Origin: Lycorma delicatula
Lineage: Eukaryota > Arthropoda > Insecta > Hemiptera > Fulgoridae
Direction: 5' to 3'
Assembly (NCBI RefSeq): GCF_047948215.1
Contig: NC_134458.1
Coordinates: forward strand, 133,365,571 to 133,429,570
DNA length: 64,000 bases
Shown: piece after piece, positions 60,241-64,000 of the stretch
Layout: every line of letters starts with the position of its first letter
Position numbering within the stretch: the stretch's first letter is position 1
Program-made: the position numbers and the translations under genes
The notes under the pieces: generated by a model
What the model was told of the DNA's origin: nothing
Databases searched by the model: none
What the model saw: only the letters and a program-made list of their open reading frames with translations

Positions 60241-61325
60241 AATTCCTTGTACGATGTAAAGGAAATATTGTAATTGTGAAAAATTTCGATTTCAAATTTC
60301 AACGGAAATATCCATTTTAACCAGCCCTGAATCCATTCGACTAGTTCCGGCGTGATGTCTGTACGTACGTATATATCTCGCATAACTCAATGATTAGCCG
60401 TAGAATGTGAAATTTTGTATTTAGGAATGTTGTAACATCTAGTTGTGCACCTCCCCTTTTGATTGCAATCGACTGGACCAAAAATGTGTATACAGAGAGT
60501 TTCAATCTTGAAACATTTGGATTTTGGACTTTTTCTTAACCGCAGTAATAAGTTCTCATTGAGAGCTTTTTAACGATATATCGTTAGTGGTACTTATTTT
60601 CATTGGTTCCGGAGTTACAAACAAATAAAAGTTTAATTAACGAAATGTTTGGTTCTTATAAGGGGAAGGCATATCGGTTCGAATCCGACTTCTTATACAT
60701 ACATATTCTTTATTTATTTATTTTTTTAATTTAAATATATTGATTTATTAATAATTAATTAACCTCTGATTGTAAAAAAAAATATAAATAATAGTTCAAT
60801 AATAACAATATTAAAAAAAAATTATGAAAAAACTCAGAACTTATCAGTGTAATAAAATTTGATATACTTTTCATTTTAATTCAAAACTTTTTAAAATCAG
60901 AGGTTAATAAAATTAACAAAATTAATATATAAACTAATATAAAATACTAAGGAAATTTTTAGGGCCATTTTTCTTGAGTATGACTGAATACTGCGTGTTA
61001 GTATTTTGTGATGAAGACAGATAAACAGTGTACTATTCACACACGCAATATGGTTGAAATCGGTGTTCCGAAGCCCTTGCTTTCCCCTTGTTAGCTACAG
61101 TAATGTGGACCTTAGGTGCCTTATAATTAACTTTTTATAGAAAAAGGTCACTATAGTTATTTTTAATAAAAACTAATATTTTATAAATTGTGTAACTGTC
61201 CACTTTATTAAAGAATTAGAGGATCGTATCTCACTTTCACATGAAATAAGTTTAAATGAAGTGCAGCAAAAATGTTTATATGTAATGTAATAGGCGTACA
61301 AGGAAGTTATGTGGTGTCCAGATCA
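60241..61325 (+). mobile_element. Element B, copy 7 (longest; Helentron-like)
   Basis: Left end AATTCCTTGTACG (60241-60253) with a local hairpin; shared body including GGTTCGAATCC (about 60677). Then about 450 bases not present in the 40.3 kb copy but partly shared with the 7.75 kb fragment. The right inner repeat CGTACAAGGAAGT is at 61295-61307, then the terminal stem ATGTGG-TGT-CCAGAT. At about 1.09 kb it is probably close to the full-length version. No transposase or Rep frame is visible. Confidence 0.7.
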
Positions 61326-61959
61326 AATTTTTATTTTAATAAAGTCAGTATTTCAAACATTTCATTTATTTTAAGCTGTCACTCTTTCCAAAGAACAAAG
61401 CTAAACATCTCATTCATAATATTAAGTTCGAAAACAAAAATATACACTGTACTGGCTTTGAACCCAGAATGTTGTATGAAATCTTGAATCATTATACATT
61501 CGATTTGAGAAACAAGGTAAATAATTCTTTTAACTTTACTTTCTAAAACGAACGAAAGAGTTCATAAGGACAAAAAAAACATTCATTATACAATTCAGAA
61601 TAAAAAAACACTAATTTTTTGATGACGAACTGTATTTTTCTTTCTATTAAATTGAACTTGTGAAAAATAATTCTAACAAGATGTGAATAAAAAATTATTA
61701 ACGGCATGAAAATAGAAAAAGAAAAGGCGCGCGCGCGCGTGTGTGTGTGTGTATAGCACAAGATACAACGCACTGCCAATTGTACAAGTTAACGATTTAT
61801 AACATACCACAGATTGCAATAAAGACATGAAATCTTAATAAAAAAAAATTATAAGAATAACAAAAAAAATTAACAATAATGCGGTGGTACAAAATAAGAA
61901 TACCTAGGTTTTAATTTTGTTTAAATATATATTGATTTTAAGGCTGGAATCAAAGAGCA
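61326..61959. other. AT-rich sequence with a CG/TG microsatellite
   Basis: GCGCGCGC followed by GTGTGTG at 61727-61752. Nothing else recognised. Confidence 0.5.
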
Positions 61960-62890
61960 AAAAAGACAGTTTTAGTTGCGCGGATGATAGATCGACTATA
62001 TCTTATATTTTCAATTATATCTTTCCGATTGGTAGCAACACTAGCAAAGACATCGACTCCTAAATAGAAAGACTGTATTTTTGAGTTTGATAAATATGAA
62101 TCTGTAGTTACAGTTCGACATGCAGAAAATTTAGTTGTGATCCTCCCAGTGACAATAACATTCGCTGATGCCATAATCAGTTTGAAACGACCGGATGTCT
62201 GTTGAAAGAATGCAGAAAGACTGAGGGTGTCTGAAGAAAATCTTGAATGTTTCATGCAGTATTTCCTGCTAGACTTAAAAAATCTCTTACGAAAGCTAAA
62301 TGTGATAACTAGCAATGCCAGTGATAACAGTGCTGAATCGTTTAAGGGAAGGGTGTTTATATATGCGTCCATACCGTTTACATCTGTTACAGACTTTGAG
62401 CCTGTCGACTGTTCTGCGTTCGACATCGCAATCAAAATATTGCAGCATGAAGATTACTTTCTTGAACGTATTATGTTTAGAGATGAGTCGACATTTTATC
62501 TTAATTTAAAAGTTAATATACATACCCGAATTTGAGGGTTAAAAAATCCCTATGAACTCTTAAAATTCGTAAGGTACTTCCTAAAATTAATGTTTACTGT
62601 GCAATATCCCAAGGGCAATTTCACGGGCCGTTCTTTTTCCCTGAAGCATGCATGCGTAACTGTAGTTACTTATTTGGGTATGTTGTAGATATAGCTCTTT
62701 TCTTGACTGCAGGATGGATCAAAAATTATATTCTACAACAAAATAGTACAACTCCTTACTGGCATAATTCTGTAGAAAAATGGCATATATCTGAAGAAAA
62801 GTTTTTCTTATTCACTGCTTTTACACTACTTCCATTTCATGTCCGTGAAAATTGCTGAAAAATTTAAAAACACGACTTCTTACAAAAAAC
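61960..62890 (+). pseudogene. IS630/Tc1/mariner-superfamily transposase relic 3
   Basis: The DNA-binding half is decayed but readable as MSEENLECFMQYFLLDLK, then VLNRLREGCLYMRPYRLHLL in another frame. The catalytic half gives FDIAIKILQHEDYFLERIMF, RDESTFYL (first Asp at 62482), KVNIHTRI, then GPFFFPE-type and TYLGML pieces, and YILQQNSTTPYWHNSVEKW, where the second catalytic Asp is Asn (62742-62744). The third motif is lost. The family's expected order is preserved over about 900 bases with many shifts. The long opposite-strand ORF at 61950-62435 is a shadow of this relic. It is closely similar in type to relics 1 and 2 but from a different subfamily (CMRPYRLQLLQ wording). Confidence 0.8.
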
Positions 62891-63055
62891 CTATTAAATC
62901 ATCTTTTTTTATTCTCATTTCATTTGACTATTTCTGAATCAACTGTATTTCATTTATTAACCATTTTGCAAGTTCTAGTAGCAATTCAAACAAAAATTAC
63001 ATGTTTTGATAAACTAAGTAAAAAAAGAATGAAAAACTATAATTATTATATACTG

Positions 63056-63088
<33 letters not shown>

Positions 63089-63312
63089 TTAAATTTCCCG
63101 AGAAAATATTAATCAAGCTGATCTTAAGAAAAACAGTCCAGAATAACAAATAGTCTTTATTATTATATGGTTGTTGATTTACAACCTCTCCGTAGTTGTT
63201 AAGAAACAATTATTTTAAAATATTTTTTTTAAGTACCACTCCCGCCTGTTACAATAATGGTTTCATTTAATTACAATATCAGTTTATTTGTAGGGTTTTA
63301 CTGTCCTCTTAT
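62891..63312. other. AT-rich spacer with a TA microsatellite
   Basis: TA run at 63054-63080. Nothing else recognised. Confidence 0.5.
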
Positions 63313-64000
63313 CATAGCGCGCGCAATTTATGCTGCAAGAAGGAAAGTACGGTAATCAGTCAAAAAATGAGATATGGTTTTTTTTTTATTTCTCGACGTT
63401 TATTTGACCCAGAATCCAAACAAACAAAAGAAGTGGGGGGGGGATTTTAAAACGTACATTCATACACTTTTGGGGATAAATTTTCTCAAAATTTTGTAAT
63501 ATAATCCCACTTTATATTAAGCTCAGTACATTCGAGCGTAGTTATCTTATCATTTTTAAGAAAAGAAAAATTTCCCCAAAATTCTACCTACACTCAAAAA
63601 TCGGAAAAACTATATTTTTATTTATTGCATATTTTTAACCGATTTTTTTTTAAATGTTCCAAGGCATAGTAGTAATGCAGGCAACTTCCAAAAAAATACG
63701 TTTGAGCAAAATTCGGGTTTGGGAATGTTCAATGCTTAAAAATATATATTTTTTTTAATTTTTCAAACTTTTTTGGGGTTTTTAAACTTTTAATAATATT
63801 AAAAGTTGAAATAATGAGCTTTTAGTACTAATATCACAACAAAATCTCATAATAGTTTATCCGCAACCACTCCCCCCACCCCCCCAAAGAAATCTTAGGT
63901 AAATTTTTATTGGTTTTACATTTTTTAGTGGTTTTTATATTTTCATTTTCTTTCATTTAACGTACTAAAACTAGAAAAAGTAAAAAATTGTATGGAAGGT
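63313..64000 (+). mobile_element. Element E, copy 5, truncated by the window end
   Basis: Left-end AAGAAGGAAAGTACGGTAAT is preserved; the CTAGAGCTA part of the left hairpin is replaced by GCGCGCGC. The body follows copies 1 and 4 (TTTATATTAAGCTCAGTACA, TTGCATATTTTTAACCGATT). The right end lies beyond the window. Confidence 0.75.

Noticed and set aside
61950..62435. 161-codon minus-strand ORF
   Set aside because: Antisense to transposase relic 3, which is recognisable on the plus strand. The minus-strand peptide has no motif I know.

Overview
The window looks like non-coding DNA from an arthropod, most likely an insect. It is strongly AT-rich and full of TA, CA/GT and poly-T tracts. No complete host gene is visible. 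Every protein match I can make with confidence is to a mobile element: mariner/IS630-type transposases, a pogo-like HTH protein, a hAT C-terminus, an R1-like retrotransposon tail and two arthropod-type reverse-transcriptase tails. All are broken. Nothing suggests bacterial, organellar or CRISPR sequence. I could not run any search, so family names rest on motif reading and on comparing copies inside the window.

Layout. 1-10 kb: repeat C, a SINE (A1), a foldback fragment interrupted by a second SINE (G1/D1), a long CA tract, and an element E that contains an element B. 10-17 kb: a possible coding exon (10107-10356), a small TA-flanked MITE (F1), a hAT relic and a reverse-transcriptase tail. 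19.5-30 kb: a multi-arm foldback, a SINE with a clear target duplication (A2), E2, a long-arm foldback (G2), a GC-richer block (H1), and repeat C2 with SINE A3 inside it. 33.8-35.7 kb: repeat C3 broken by the R1-like tail, then B5. 36-40 kb: a small ORF, G3, a spliced-looking host exon (38563-38656, minus) and transposase relic 1. 40-43 kb: B6, H2 with an inserted inverted-repeat element, then a canonical Helitron. 47-51 kb: E3, E4 and a reverse-transcriptase tail. 53-58 kb: pogo-like, mariner and IS630/mariner relics. 60-64 kb: the longest B copy, transposase relic 3 and E5.

The most interesting signal is that the two commonest families, B and E, share unusual termini. Each has a 13-base inverted repeat that lies at the left end but inside the right end, followed on the right by a short stem-loop. 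This is the asymmetric architecture known for Helentron-associated non-autonomous rolling-circle elements (DINE-1 type). In E the right-end stem shows a paired base change. The window also has two tRNA-derived SINE families with different heads but a common 3' tail. Several nested insertions give a relative chronology: SINE A into C, B into E, SINE D into G, the R1-like tail into C.

The only candidates for host coding sequence are a 94-base minus-strand exon with a good acceptor and donor (38563-38656), a lysine-rich plus-strand first exon ending at a donor (10107-10356), and an unrecognised 57-residue ORF (36372-36545). If real, the window is intergenic or long-intron sequence of a repeat-rich insect genome.
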